Shown in pieces: positions 27,651 through 36,081 of a DNA stretch of 64,000 nt (the first letter of the stretch is position 1; every line of letters begins with the position of its first letter). Below the pieces are notes generated by a model. The model saw nothing but the letters and a program-made list of their open reading frames with translations. It did no database searches and was not told the origin of the DNA. Position numbers and translations under genes: made by a program. The stretch covers positions 6,934,001 through 6,998,000 of the forward strand of contig NZ_JAFBBP010000001.1 in NCBI RefSeq assembly GCF_016907275.1, read 5' to 3'. Source of the DNA: Micromonospora luteifusca (GTDB taxonomy: Bacteria > Actinomycetota > Actinomycetes > Mycobacteriales > Micromonosporaceae).

Positions 27651-28418
27651 TCAGGCGGCCCAGTGGCCGCGGCTGCGGTAGACGTCGCGCAGCACGCCGA
27701 CGTGATCGGTCATGATGCCATCCACACCACGATCCAGTAAGTCGTGCATCTGGGCGGGTTCGTCGATCGTCCAGACGTGCACCTGCAGACCCAGTCGGTG
27801 GCAGTAGTCGAGGAACCGGCGGTCCACCACCGGCACCCGCCCGTAGTACGGCGGGACCTGCGCGGCGACCACCGACGGGGGCAGCCGCAGCGGCCGCCCG
27901 TGCAGGGAGGCGAGCCGCAGCCGGGCCACCCCGCGGATGCCGAGGCCGGTGGCGACCCGTCCTTCGGTGAGCGCGCGCAGCCGGGTCAGGCGGGCGTCAC
28001 TGAACGACGCGAGCAGCACCCGGTCGGCGGCGCCGGCCCGGGTCACGGTCGCGACCGTCGGCTCGACGCCGCCGTCGGCCTTCACGTCGATGTTGAAGCG
28101 GACCTGCGGCCAGGCACCCAGCACCTCGTCGAGCCGGGGTACGACGGCAGCGCCGCCGACGCGTACCGATGCGAGGTCGGCCCAGCTCAGGTCGGCGATG
28201 CGCCCCGCCTCGCCGGTGACTCGTTGCAACGTCGGGTCGTGGAACATCACCGCCACCCCGTCCGCGGTGGCGTGCACGTCGGTCTCCACGTACCGGTAGC
28301 CGAGCCCGATGGCGCGGGCGAACGCCTCGGTGGTGTTCTCGTCGCCCTCGGCGGCGCCGCCGCGGTGGGCGAACGCCAGCGGCGCGGGCGCGTCGAGGTA
28401 GCCGAATCGGGTCAACAC
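27651..28418 (-). CDS. Glycerophosphodiester phosphodiesterase
   Basis: 255 residues, TIM-barrel GDPD. The catalytic pair is visible in FAHRGGAAEGDENTTEAF (His and Glu-Asn-Thr, about 17-34), and VETDVHATADGVAVMFHD carries the Glu/Asp metal ligands and second His. The C-terminal VHVWTIDEPAQMHDLLDRGVDGIMTD is also typical. No signal peptide, so it is cytosolic. It releases glycerol-3-phosphate from glycerophosphodiesters. GTG 28418 opens a run with the MFS transporter and thymidine kinase. Confidence 0.92.
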   Translation of the reverse strand: MLTRFGYLDAPAPLAFAHRGGAAEGDENTTEAFARAIGLGYRYVETDVHATADGVAVMFHDPTLQRVTGEAGRIADLSWADLASVRVGGAAVVPRLDEVLGAWPQVRFNIDVKADGGVEPTVATVTRAGAADRVLLASFSDARLTRLRALTEGRVATGLGIRGVARLRLASLHGRPLRLPPSVVAAQVPPYYGRVPVVDRRFLDYCHRLGLQVHVWTIDEPAQMHDLLDRGVDGIMTDHVGVLRDVYRSRGHWAA

Positions 28419-28533
28419 GCGACGCAGTATGCCCGCGGTTGGTGGCCTGCGGGTGACCGGCCGGCGTCTGTCGCCCGCTCGCGCCGCCGCCCCGCCCGGT
28501 GATCGCGACGCGACACGTGATCATTGTCCCCGG

Positions 28534-29493
28534 TCAGCGCCGCAGGAGCCGGAGCGTCTCGTCCCAGAGGGCGTCGGCGTTCTTGTCATCGAGGGCGTAC
28601 GGGAGCACGCCGCTTCTGCCGTCGGCGGGCTCGGCGAGGACGATGGCTTCGTTGGCGTCCTCGAAGTAGCGGCCGGTCACACCCTCGACCTCGGGGCTGG
28701 CGGCCAGCAGGACCGAGGTGGCCGCCCCCTGCTGGGGGGTCTTCCAGCCCGGCGGCACCTCCAGGCGGTTGCCCTGCTCGTCGAGCGCGCCGACCCACCG
28801 CAACTGCGTGTCGTCGAGGTGCCGTTGCAGGTTGGTCATGATGCCGCCGGGGTGCAGGGCATTGGCGGTGATGCCGTCGGCGGCCCACTTCCTGGCCAGG
28901 GCGACGGTGAACAGGATGGTGGCGGTCTTCGACTGGCCGTACGCCGACCACGCCTCATAGGGGCGGGCGGTGAAGTGGATGTCATCGAAGACGACCGGGG
29001 ACTGCTGGTGGGCCGACGAGCTGACGACGACGATGCGGGCGCCCCGCGCGGCGGCCAGCGCGTCGCGCAGGCCCAGGGTCAGTGCGGCGTGACCGAGGTG
29101 GTTGATGGCGAACTGCGCCTCCCAGCCGTCGGCTGTCCTGGTCAGCTCGGGCACGGCCATGATGCCGGCGTTGTTCACCAGGATGTGCAGCGGGCCTGTC
29201 CAGCCAGCCACGAAGGCGTCGATGGAGGCGCGGGTGGCCAGGTCGAGGTGGTCGACCCGGACCTTGCCGGGTGCCCCGCCAGCCGTGATGTCGGCGGCGG
29301 CGCGCTCACCGGCGGCGGTGTCGCGTACGGCCAACGTCACCTCGGCGCCGGCGTCGGCCAGTGCCCGGGCGGTCTCCAGGCCGATCCCGGACGCGCCGCC
29401 GGTGACGATGGCCCGCCGGCCGGTGAGGTCGACGCCGTCGATCACCTCAGCGGCGGTCGACTGGGCCGAGTACGGGGTGATGATTCGTGACAT
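28534..29493 (-). CDS. SDR family NAD(P)-dependent oxidoreductase
   Basis: 319 residues. Rossmann motif TGGASGIG (about 31-38), NNAG near 108, catalytic Ser in VVVSSSAH near 154, and YGQSK (YxxxK, about 184-188). It is in the retinol-dehydrogenase/oxidoreductase-like classical SDR group with an extended C-terminus. The start is ATG 29493. It follows a TetR gene by 48 bp on the same strand, so it is likely repressed by that regulator through the operator at 30128-30154. Confidence 0.9.
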   Translation of the reverse strand: MSRIITPYSAQSTAAEVIDGVDLTGRRAIVTGGASGIGLETARALADAGAEVTLAVRDTAAGERAAADITAGGAPGKVRVDHLDLATRASIDAFVAGWTGPLHILVNNAGIMAVPELTRTADGWEAQFAINHLGHAALTLGLRDALAAARGARIVVVSSSAHQQSPVVFDDIHFTARPYEAWSAYGQSKTATILFTVALARKWAADGITANALHPGGIMTNLQRHLDDTQLRWVGALDEQGNRLEVPPGWKTPQQGAATSVLLAASPEVEGVTGRYFEDANEAIVLAEPADGRSGVLPYALDDKNADALWDETLRLLRR

Positions 29494-29541
29494 TTCGGGC
29501 CTCCAGGGGTGCAAGATCATGGCGTTTCAGGGCGGGGCGTG

Positions 29542-30117
29542 TCAGCGGTGGAGCAGCCGCAGAGCCCGGCGCAGCCGGTCGCGGAACTCGTCCCTGGAGG
29601 TCGAGGTCGACTTCCAGGTGAGCGCCGCGGAGAAGAGCACGTCCATGACGTCGTCCGCGGTCCGCCCCTCGTCGAGCAGACCGGCCGGGGCGACGGCCTC
29701 GATGTGGGCTCGCAGTGCCGCCTGAGCCCGCACCTGGTAGTCGTGGAACATCGAACCCAGCTGTGGCTCGCTGTTCTCCAGCAGGTCGTTGAGGTCGCGA
29801 GCCATCTGGGTGTCGATGTACGAGCCCATCAGGGCGTCCAGCCCCGCCACGACCCGCTCGTCGAAGCTCGTCGACTGATCGGCGAGGCTGCCTTCCATGG
29901 CGTGCTGGGCGCGTTCCATGACGCCCTGCATGGTGGCGCGGTACAGCTGCTCCTTGTTGGGGAACATCAGGTACAGGCCCGGCCGGGAGATGCCCGCCGC
30001 CTTGGCGACCGCCTCCATCGACGTCTTCTGGAAGCCGTAGCGCCCGAACACCGCAACCGCCGCTGCCAGGACGGCGGCGCGCTTCGGGTCCTCGACATCC
30101 ATCTCCACGGTGCTCAC
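29542..30117 (-). CDS. TetR family transcriptional regulator
   Basis: 191 residues. HTH: FGRYGFQKTSMEAVAKAAGI then SRPGLYLMFPNKEQLY (about 23-60). The C-terminal ligand domain is helical. A near-perfect 27-bp palindrome lies 10 bp upstream of the start, implying autorepression of the TetR-SDR operon. The inducer is unknown, perhaps the SDR substrate. Confidence 0.92.
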   Translation of the reverse strand: MSTVEMDVEDPKRAAVLAAAVAVFGRYGFQKTSMEAVAKAAGISRPGLYLMFPNKEQLYRATMQGVMERAQHAMEGSLADQSTSFDERVVAGLDALMGSYIDTQMARDLNDLLENSEPQLGSMFHDYQVRAQAALRAHIEAVAPAGLLDEGRTADDVMDVLFSAALTWKSTSTSRDEFRDRLRRALRLLHR

Positions 30118-30127
30118 GCTAGACAGA

Positions 30128-30154
30128 TTAGACGACTTTTCAAAAGTTGTCTAA
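30128..30154. promoter_or_regulatory. TetR operator of the TetR-SDR operon
   Basis: Two 13-base arms, TTAGACGACTTTT (30128-30140) and AAAAGTTGTCTAA (30142-30154), flank one central base with a single mismatch. It overlaps the expected promoter of the TetR gene. Confidence 0.85.
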
Positions 30155-30173
30155 TACGTTCACCGGCTGGGCG

Positions 30174-30941
30174 TCAGGCCGAGCGGCGGCGGTGCACCCG
30201 GCTGAGGTCGATCGGGCGGCCGGGGTCGACGTGCCGGGGCAGGTCGGGTTCGTCGGGGCGCAGCGGGGCGAGGGTGTCGGTGAGCGCGTCGATGATCTGG
30301 TCGGTGGCCCGGCGGGCGGCGCCGGGGGCGTCGGCGGTCGTCTCGCCCAGGTCGACGGGCGCGCCGAAGTGCACCCGGATCACCGGGCGGCGCCACAGCG
30401 AGCGCGCGATGCCCCGCAGCATGCCCCGGGGCGCGTCGTAGGGCAGCACCTCGTGGGAGCCCCACTGGGCGATCGGGACGATCGGAGCGCCGCAGGCCAG
30501 GGCGAGTCGGGCGGCGCCGGTCTTACCGCGTTCGGGCCACATGCCGGGGTCCAGGCCGATGCGTCCCTCGGGGTAGATGAGGATCACCGATCCCCGGGCG
30601 ACGGCGGCGGCGGCATCGTCGAGTGCCCGGTGGACGGCGCTGGTGCCCCGGTCGACCCGGATGTGCCCGGCGTGGCGCATGGCGGCGCCGAACACCGGTA
30701 CGCGGAACAGCCCGGCGGTCGCCATGATCCGGGGGGCGATGCCGCGGGCCTGGCAGGCGGCGGCCATCACCAGCGGGTCGAACGGGCTGATGTGGTTGGC
30801 GGCCAGCACCAACGGGCCGCGCCGCAGGTGCGCGGGGACGTCGCCAGTGACCTCGAGGCGGGCCAGCAGGCCGACCAGGCCCCGCGTCAGCAGGAGGGCG
30901 GCGCGCCAGATCAGCGGCGGTTGCCAGTGCGTGGTGTTCAT
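30174..30941 (-). CDS. 1-acyl-sn-glycerol-3-phosphate acyltransferase family (PlsC-like)
   Basis: 255 residues. Motif I NHISPFD (about 49-55, HxxxxD), a membrane-associated N-terminus, and motif III ILIYPEGRIG (about 101-110) are clear, with VPIAQWG as motif IV. It acylates lysophosphatidate or another lysolipid, or possibly a glycolipid. The start is ATG 30941; the frame remains open far upstream only because it is antisense to cydAB. Confidence 0.9.
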   Translation of the reverse strand: MNTTHWQPPLIWRAALLLTRGLVGLLARLEVTGDVPAHLRRGPLVLAANHISPFDPLVMAAACQARGIAPRIMATAGLFRVPVFGAAMRHAGHIRVDRGTSAVHRALDDAAAAVARGSVILIYPEGRIGLDPGMWPERGKTGAARLALACGAPIVPIAQWGSHEVLPYDAPRGMLRGIARSLWRRPVIRVHFGAPVDLGETTADAPGAARRATDQIIDALTDTLAPLRPDEPDLPRHVDPGRPIDLSRVHRRRSA

Positions 30942-31056
30942 CAGCGCGCCATCGTCGCACGTGGTGGCAGGGTCACGAGGGCGGGTCGGAGAAGCAGGGT
31001 GATCAGGGTCATTCGTCCCCGGCCGGTCCGGGCCGCCCCGGCCTCTACGACGAGCA

Positions 31057-31081
31057 GTAGTATTTACTACGTCTCGTAGTA
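31057..31081. promoter_or_regulatory. BlaI/MecI-like operator upstream of cydA
   Basis: GTAGTA-tt-TACTAC (31057-31070) overlaps TACTACG-tct-CGTAGTA (31065-31081), three alternating half-sites. BlaI/MecI-family repressors bind TACTAC/GTAGTA dyads. It lies 20 bp before the cydA GTG. No blaI gene is present in the window. Confidence 0.65.
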
Positions 31082-31100
31082 AGAATGGCTGGGGGTTCGA

Positions 31101-32513
31101 GTGGACGCGTTGGACGTTGCCCGCTGGCAGTTCGGTGTCACCACCGTTTACCACTTTCTCTTCGTACCGCTGACCATCGGCCTGTCCGTGCTGGTGGCGA
31201 TCCTGCAGACGATGTGGCACCGCACCGGCAACGAGCGCTACCTCAAGCTGACCAAGTTCTACGGCAAGCTCTTCCTGATCAACTTTGCCATGGGCGTGGT
31301 CACCGGGATCGTGCAGGAATTCCAGTTCGGCATGAACTGGAGCGACTACTCCCGCTTCGTCGGCGACATCTTCGGCGCCCCGCTCGCCATCGAGGCGCTT
31401 GTCGCGTTCTTCCTCGAATCCACCTTCATCGGCCTGTGGATCTTCGGCTGGGACCGGCTGCCCAAGCGGGCACACCTGGCCAGCATCTGGGCCGCCGCGA
31501 TCGGCACCAACCTCAGCGCGTACTTCATCCTCGCCGCCAACTCGTTCATGCAGAACCCGGTCGGCTTCCGGATCAACCCGGACAGCGGACGTGCCGAGCT
31601 GACCGACTTCCCGGCCGTGCTGACCAACAAGGTCGCCCTGATCACCTTCCCGCACACCCTGGCCGGCTCCTTCCTGGTCGCCGGGTCGCTGATCGTCGCC
31701 GTCGGGCTCTGGCACGTCATCCGCAACCGCGACTCCGCCGACACCGGCGCCTACCGCTTCGCCACGAAGTTCGGCTCCTGGGTGGTCCTGGTCGCCTCCG
31801 CCGCCGTGCTGTTCACCGGCGACATCCAGGGCAAGATCATGACGGACGTGCAGCCGATGAAGATGGCCGCCGCCGAGGGTCTCTACACCACCGAGAGCCC
31901 CGCCTCGTTCTCCGTGCTCACCGTCGGCAGCCTCGACGGCAGCCGCGAGGTGTTCGCGCTCAAGATCCCGTACCTGCTGTCGTACCTGGGCACCGGCGAC
32001 CCACACGGCACCGTGCGTGGCATCGACGACCTGCAGGCCCAGTACGCCACCCAGTACGGGGCGGGCAGCTACACCCCGATCATCCCGGTCACCTACTGGA
32101 GCTTCCGCTTCATGATCACCTTCGGGTTGGCCGCCGGCGCGATCGCCCTGCTCGTGCTCTGGAGCCAGCGCAAGGGCCGCACCCCGCGCAGCAAGTGGCT
32201 GCTGCGCGCCGGGCTGGCCATGCCGGTGCTGCCGTTGCTGGCCAACTCCTTCGGCTGGATCTTCACCGAGATGGGCCGCCAGCCGTGGATCGTCTTCGGC
32301 GAGATGCTCACCCGCAACGGCGTGTCCCGCAGCGTCTCGCTGGCCGAGGTGCTCACCTCGTTCACCGCCTTCACGTTGATCTACGCCACCCTCGCCGTGA
32401 TCGAGGTCAAGCTGCTGCTGCGCTACGCCAAGGCCGGCGTGCCGGACGTCAACGACCAGCCCCCCGCCGACGACACCGACGACGCCGAGCGCCCGCTCGC
32501 CTTCGCCTACTGA
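31101..32513 (+). CDS. cydA: Cytochrome bd oxidase subunit I
   Basis: 470 residues and nine TM helices. RWQFGVTTVYHFLFVPLTIG carries the N-terminal His (about residue 18) for the high-spin heme; FPHTLAGSFLVAG has the second heme His near 186-190; the signature GRQPWIV is near 395. The Q-loop is short, as in other actinomycetes. With CydB it oxidises menaquinol and reduces O2 without proton pumping. GTG start with a GGGGG SD. The upstream BlaI-like dyad suggests repressor control. Confidence 0.97.
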   Translation: MDALDVARWQFGVTTVYHFLFVPLTIGLSVLVAILQTMWHRTGNERYLKLTKFYGKLFLINFAMGVVTGIVQEFQFGMNWSDYSRFVGDIFGAPLAIEALVAFFLESTFIGLWIFGWDRLPKRAHLASIWAAAIGTNLSAYFILAANSFMQNPVGFRINPDSGRAELTDFPAVLTNKVALITFPHTLAGSFLVAGSLIVAVGLWHVIRNRDSADTGAYRFATKFGSWVVLVASAAVLFTGDIQGKIMTDVQPMKMAAAEGLYTTESPASFSVLTVGSLDGSREVFALKIPYLLSYLGTGDPHGTVRGIDDLQAQYATQYGAGSYTPIIPVTYWSFRFMITFGLAAGAIALLVLWSQRKGRTPRSKWLLRAGLAMPVLPLLANSFGWIFTEMGRQPWIVFGEMLTRNGVSRSVSLAEVLTSFTAFTLIYATLAVIEVKLLLRYAKAGVPDVNDQPPADDTDDAERPLAFAY

Positions 32514-32528
32514 TCCCGGGAGCCCATC

Positions 32529-33527
32529 GTGGAACTGACCACCATCTGGTTTCTCCTCGTCGCCGTGCTGTTCACCGGGTACTTCATCCTGGAGGGCTTC
32601 GACTTCGGCGTCGGCATGCTGCTGCCCGTACTCGGCCGCGACGACCGGGAACGCCGCGTCCTGATCAACACCATCGGCCCGGTCTGGGACGGCAACGAGG
32701 TCTGGCTGATCACCGCCGGTGGCGCCATGTTCGCCTCGTTCCCCGAGTGGTACGCCACCCTGTTCTCCGGCTTCTACCTGCCGCTGGTGCTGATCCTGTT
32801 GTCGCTGATCGTCCGGGGCGTGGCCTTCGAATACCGGCACAAGCGCCCCGAGGTGTCCTGGAAGCGTCGTTGGGACGCGGCGATCGTGGTGGGCTCGCTG
32901 CTGCCGTCGATCCTGTGGGGCGTCGCCTTCGCGAACATCCTGCGCGGCGTGCCGCTCAACGCCGAGCACGAGTACGTCGGCGGACTGTTCAACCTGCTCA
33001 ACCCGTACGCCCTGCTGGGCGGGGCGACCACCCTCGCCCTGTTCCTCACCCACGGCGCCGTGTTCATCGCCCTCAAGACCACCGGTGACATCCGCGAGCG
33101 CGCGGGCGCCCTCGCGGTGCGCGTCGGCGTCGGCGCCGCCGTGCTCGCCGTCGGGTTCCTGACCTGGACGCTGACCATCCGTTCCAGCGCGGCCGCCGTC
33201 GTGCTCGCCGTCGGCGCGGCCCTCGCCCTGCTCGGTGGGCTCGCCGCCGCCCGGGTACGCCGAGAGGGCTGGGCGTTCACCGGCACCGCCGTGGCGATCG
33301 GCCTGGCCGTGGCCACCCTGTTCGCGGCGCTGTTCCCGAACGTGCTGCCCTCCACCCTGGACGCGGCCGGCACACTGACGGCCACCAACGCCGCAGCCAC
33401 CCCGTACAGCCTGAAGATCATGACCTGGGTAGCGGTGATCTTCACTCCGGTGGTGCTGGGCTACCAGGCCTGGACGTACTGGGTGTTCCGCAAGCGCATC
33501 GGCGTGGGCAACATCCCGCAGCACTGA
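32529..33527 (+). CDS. cydB: Cytochrome bd oxidase subunit II
   Basis: 332 residues and 8-9 TM helices. The opening TIWFLLVAVLFTGYFILEGF followed by DFGVGMLLP and the GPVWDGNEVWLITAGGAMF region (about 56-74) are diagnostic. It pairs with CydA, 15 bp upstream. The cydCD ABC transporter genes that usually follow in actinomycetes are absent here, so they must lie elsewhere or be missing. Confidence 0.97.
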   Translation: MELTTIWFLLVAVLFTGYFILEGFDFGVGMLLPVLGRDDRERRVLINTIGPVWDGNEVWLITAGGAMFASFPEWYATLFSGFYLPLVLILLSLIVRGVAFEYRHKRPEVSWKRRWDAAIVVGSLLPSILWGVAFANILRGVPLNAEHEYVGGLFNLLNPYALLGGATTLALFLTHGAVFIALKTTGDIRERAGALAVRVGVGAAVLAVGFLTWTLTIRSSAAAVVLAVGAALALLGGLAAARVRREGWAFTGTAVAIGLAVATLFAALFPNVLPSTLDAAGTLTATNAAATPYSLKIMTWVAVIFTPVVLGYQAWTYWVFRKRIGVGNIPQH

Positions 33528-33533
33528 GCGTCG

Positions 33534-33566
33534 GGTGCGGGGTCGGTCCCCCCGGCCCCGCACCCG
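33534..33566 (+). terminator. Hairpin after cydB
   Basis: GGGTGCGGGG (33534-33543) pairs with CCCCGCACCC (33557-33566) seven bases after the cydB stop. There is no T-run. Confidence 0.6.
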
Positions 33567-33627
33567 GCGCCCGACCATTAGCGCCCGGCCCACCCCGCAC
33601 CAGACCGCCGCCCTGCCCGCGGCAACA

Positions 33628-33701
33628 GATCGACTCCATATCGCCGACGTTGCGGTATCCGCGCCTCGGGAAGCCGCAACGTCGCCGAAATGGAGTCGAT
33701 C
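33628..33701. repeat. Palindromic intergenic element, copy 1
   Basis: Two 28-base arms (33628-33655 and 33674-33701) match at 26 positions around an 18-base loop. The ends are GATCGACTCCAT and the inner core is CGACGTTGCGG. The outer end recurs in the element at 42403-42480. Confidence 0.8.
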
Positions 33702-33730
33702 ATGTCCTGCGCTCCCGCTAGCCTGTGCCG

Positions 33731-34924
33731 ATGCCCGTTGCCGTGCACGTTCGTGAACTCACCGCCGATGACCTCGACGCCGCCTGGGAGCTGGGCCGGT
33801 TCGCGTTCGGTTCCGACGCGCAGCGCCCCGCGCACGCCTTGACCGCGGTGCCCGGCCTGACCCGCTACGGCGCGTTCGACGACGCCGGTCGGCTCGTCGG
33901 CAAGGCCGTCGACCTGCACCATGACCAGTGGTGGACCGGGCGCGCGGTGCCCGCCGCCGACGTCGGCGGGGTGGCGGTTGCCCCCGAGGCCCGTGGCCGG
34001 GGCGTGGCCCGGGCCATGCTCACCGCCCTGTTGCGGGGTGCCCACGAGCGTGGCGCGGCGGTCAGCGCGCTCTACCCGACCGTCGCCGCTCCCTACCGCG
34101 CCTGGGGGTGGGAAGCCGCCGGTGTGCTGCGCACCGTCGACCTGCCCACCGCCTTGCTGCCCCGGTACCGACCCACCCCGCATCTCACCGTCCGGGCTGG
34201 CACTCCCGCCGACCTGCCCGCCGTCGCGGCTCTGTACGAGCGGGTCAGCCGGCACCGCAACGGCATGCTGACCCGCCGGGGCGAGCTGTTCGACTTCTTC
34301 GCCGCCGACGGTGCCCTGCCCGGCGACGGGGTCACCCTCGTCGAGGCCGCTGGCGACCTGGTCGGCTACGCCACCTGGCAGCGGGGCCGTGGCTACGGCG
34401 CCGACTCCGTGCTGACCGTCGACGAGGCCCTGGCCACCACCGCCGACGCCGCCCGGGAACTCGTCGGGGTGCTCGGCAGCTGGGCCAGCGTCGCACCGAC
34501 CCTGCGGTTGTGCCCGCTCGACGGAGACGCCGTCAGCACCCACCTACCGCTGGAATCTGCCCGCGAGCACGAACGGAAGCTGTGGATGCACCGACCGGTC
34601 GACGTCGCCCGGGCGGTCAGCGCCCGCGGTTGGCCCGCCCACGCCAGCGGAACCGTCGACTTCACCCTCGCCGACCCGCTCGCCGAGTGGAACACCGGCA
34701 CCTGGCGGTTGACCGTCGCCGACGGCGCCGCCGAGCTGAGCCGGATCAGCGGCGAGGCGGACCTTCGGTTGGACGTTCGCGGTTTCGCCCTGCTCTACGC
34801 CGGAGCGGCCCGCGCCCGGTCGGTCGCGCAGGCCGGGTTGCTGCACCAGAGCGCCGGTGTCGACCCGGGCGCCCTCGACCTTCTGGGTGCCGGCGGCCCG
34901 GCGCAGCTGCTCGACTACTTCTGA
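33731..34924 (+). CDS. Eis-like GNAT acetyltransferase
   Basis: 397 residues with the three-part Eis architecture. The first GNAT domain has VGGVAVAPEARGRGVARAML (about 78-97), a second degenerate GNAT domain starts near 150, and a sterol-carrier-like C-terminal domain ends AQLLDYF. In Eis the C-terminal carboxylate of Phe takes part in catalysis, and the chain here also ends in Phe. Eis enzymes multi-acetylate aminoglycosides and polyamines. ATG 33731 has a TAGCCT -10-like element just before it and no SD, so the mRNA may be leaderless. Confidence 0.87.
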   Translation: MPVAVHVRELTADDLDAAWELGRFAFGSDAQRPAHALTAVPGLTRYGAFDDAGRLVGKAVDLHHDQWWTGRAVPAADVGGVAVAPEARGRGVARAMLTALLRGAHERGAAVSALYPTVAAPYRAWGWEAAGVLRTVDLPTALLPRYRPTPHLTVRAGTPADLPAVAALYERVSRHRNGMLTRRGELFDFFAADGALPGDGVTLVEAAGDLVGYATWQRGRGYGADSVLTVDEALATTADAARELVGVLGSWASVAPTLRLCPLDGDAVSTHLPLESAREHERKLWMHRPVDVARAVSARGWPAHASGTVDFTLADPLAEWNTGTWRLTVADGAAELSRISGEADLRLDVRGFALLYAGAARARSVAQAGLLHQSAGVDPGALDLLGAGGPAQLLDYF

Positions 34925-35080
34925 GCGACAGCACTCCGGCACGCTCGATCGCGCGCCGGTAGCCTTGCGCCCGGCCGCTCGCATGCCGGCAACAGCCGCA
35001 CCCGGCCACTCGCGTGCGGGGGGAAAAACTGCGGTCACCCGGTCGGGCGCGACGCCGACCGGCCGGTGGCGGTGGCCCGG

Positions 35081-35527
35081 TCAGGCTGGGAGCGCCGCCA
35101 GCTCGGCGTTTGCCCGCTGGGTGACCAGGGTGAGCACCTGGGCGGCCACGCTCGCCTCGTCGGTCGGGATGTCCCCGTACAGCCGGGTGGTGATGTCGGC
35201 GACGGCGGCCCCGACGCGGCGCCGGGTGGCGTGACCGGCGTCGGTGAGCCGCACCTGCGGTTCGGCGGTGCCGTCGTCGACCCGCACGAGGGTGGCGTCG
35301 ACGAGGTGGGCGATCACCTCGTGCACTGCCTGTTCGTCGGTCTTGAGGGTGCTGGTGATCCGGTGGACGAGCCGGGCCTGCTCGACGGCGCCGTCGGCGA
35401 GGACGTTGAGCGCGATCGCCTGCCCGAAGCTGAGCCCGAGCGGTGCGACGGCGCGGTCGAGCAGGGCCCGCGTGGCGTAGTGGGCCTGGCCGATGACCTG
35501 GCCGTTGAGGGTGGGAGTGGTGGACAT
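35081..35527 (-). CDS. MarR family transcriptional regulator (leftward of divergent pair)
   Basis: 148 residues. Winged-helix region at about 45-100: HRITSTLKTDEQAVHEVIAHLVDATLVRVDDG, followed by the wing EPQVRLTDAG. ATG 35527 with GGAGGCG SD. It shares a promoter region with a second MarR gene. Confidence 0.85.
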   Translation of the reverse strand: MSTTPTLNGQVIGQAHYATRALLDRAVAPLGLSFGQAIALNVLADGAVEQARLVHRITSTLKTDEQAVHEVIAHLVDATLVRVDDGTAEPQVRLTDAGHATRRRVGAAVADITTRLYGDIPTDEASVAAQVLTLVTQRANAELAALPA

Positions 35528-35544
35528 GACGCCTCCTTCGAAAT

Positions 35545-35574
35545 GTTGGCTGCGCCAACGTTGGTACGCCCAAC
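35545..35574. promoter_or_regulatory. Tandem operators between divergent MarR genes
   Basis: GTTGG-N5-CCAAC occurs at 35545-35559 and again at 35560-35574, back to back with a 15-bp period. A weaker related dyad (CCAACA...TGTTAGG) is at 35598-35614, just before the rightward start. Confidence 0.75.
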
Positions 35575-35622
35575 GTAACACAGGTCGTGGGTAGCGCCAA
35601 CAATTCCTGTTAGGCTGCCGCC

Positions 35623-36075
35623 ATGGAGTTCACCGCCCCGCAGTCACCCGCCGGGCTACGCACCACCCCGAGCTGGCTGCTCAACCAGTCCGCCAGTTAC
35701 GCCGGTCGCCTCATCAGCGAGGGCTTCGCCACTCACGACCTGCGCGGCTACCACTACCGACTGCTCGCCTCGCTCGCCGAGGACGGGCCCGCCAGCCAGG
35801 CCGACCTCGGCCGCCGCTGCGGCATCGACCGCAGCGACGTGGTGGCGGCCATCAACGACCTGGCCGGCCGAGGGCTGGTGGTGCGCGCCCCCGACCCGGC
35901 CGACCGCCGCCGCAACATCATCAGCAGCACCGACGCCGGCGCCGACGTGGCCCGCCGGATGGGCGAGACGGTCGACCGCGTCCAGGACGACCTGCTCGCC
36001 CCCCTGTCCACCACCGAGCGTGCGCAGCTCACACGGCTACTCACCCGGCTGCTGGAGCACCACAGCCGGCACTGA
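35623..36075 (+). CDS. MarR family transcriptional regulator (rightward of divergent pair)
   Basis: 150 residues. Recognition region SQADLGRRCGIDRSDVVAAINDLAGRGLV (about 52-80), with the wing DPADRRRNIISSTDAG carrying the DxR motif. The N-terminal 30 residues (TPSWLLNQSASYAGRLISEGF) form the dimer interface. No transporter or enzyme target is adjacent, so the pair may cross-regulate. Confidence 0.9.
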   Translation: MEFTAPQSPAGLRTTPSWLLNQSASYAGRLISEGFATHDLRGYHYRLLASLAEDGPASQADLGRRCGIDRSDVVAAINDLAGRGLVVRAPDPADRRRNIISSTDAGADVARRMGETVDRVQDDLLAPLSTTERAQLTRLLTRLLEHHSRH

Positions 36076-36081
36076 TGCGCC

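Noticed and set aside
30942..33593. Minus-strand open frame continuing the acyltransferase frame for over 800 codons
   Set aside because: It is antisense to cydAB, with His/Glu/Gly-rich composition typical of a shadow of GC-rich codons; the acyltransferase starts at 30941.
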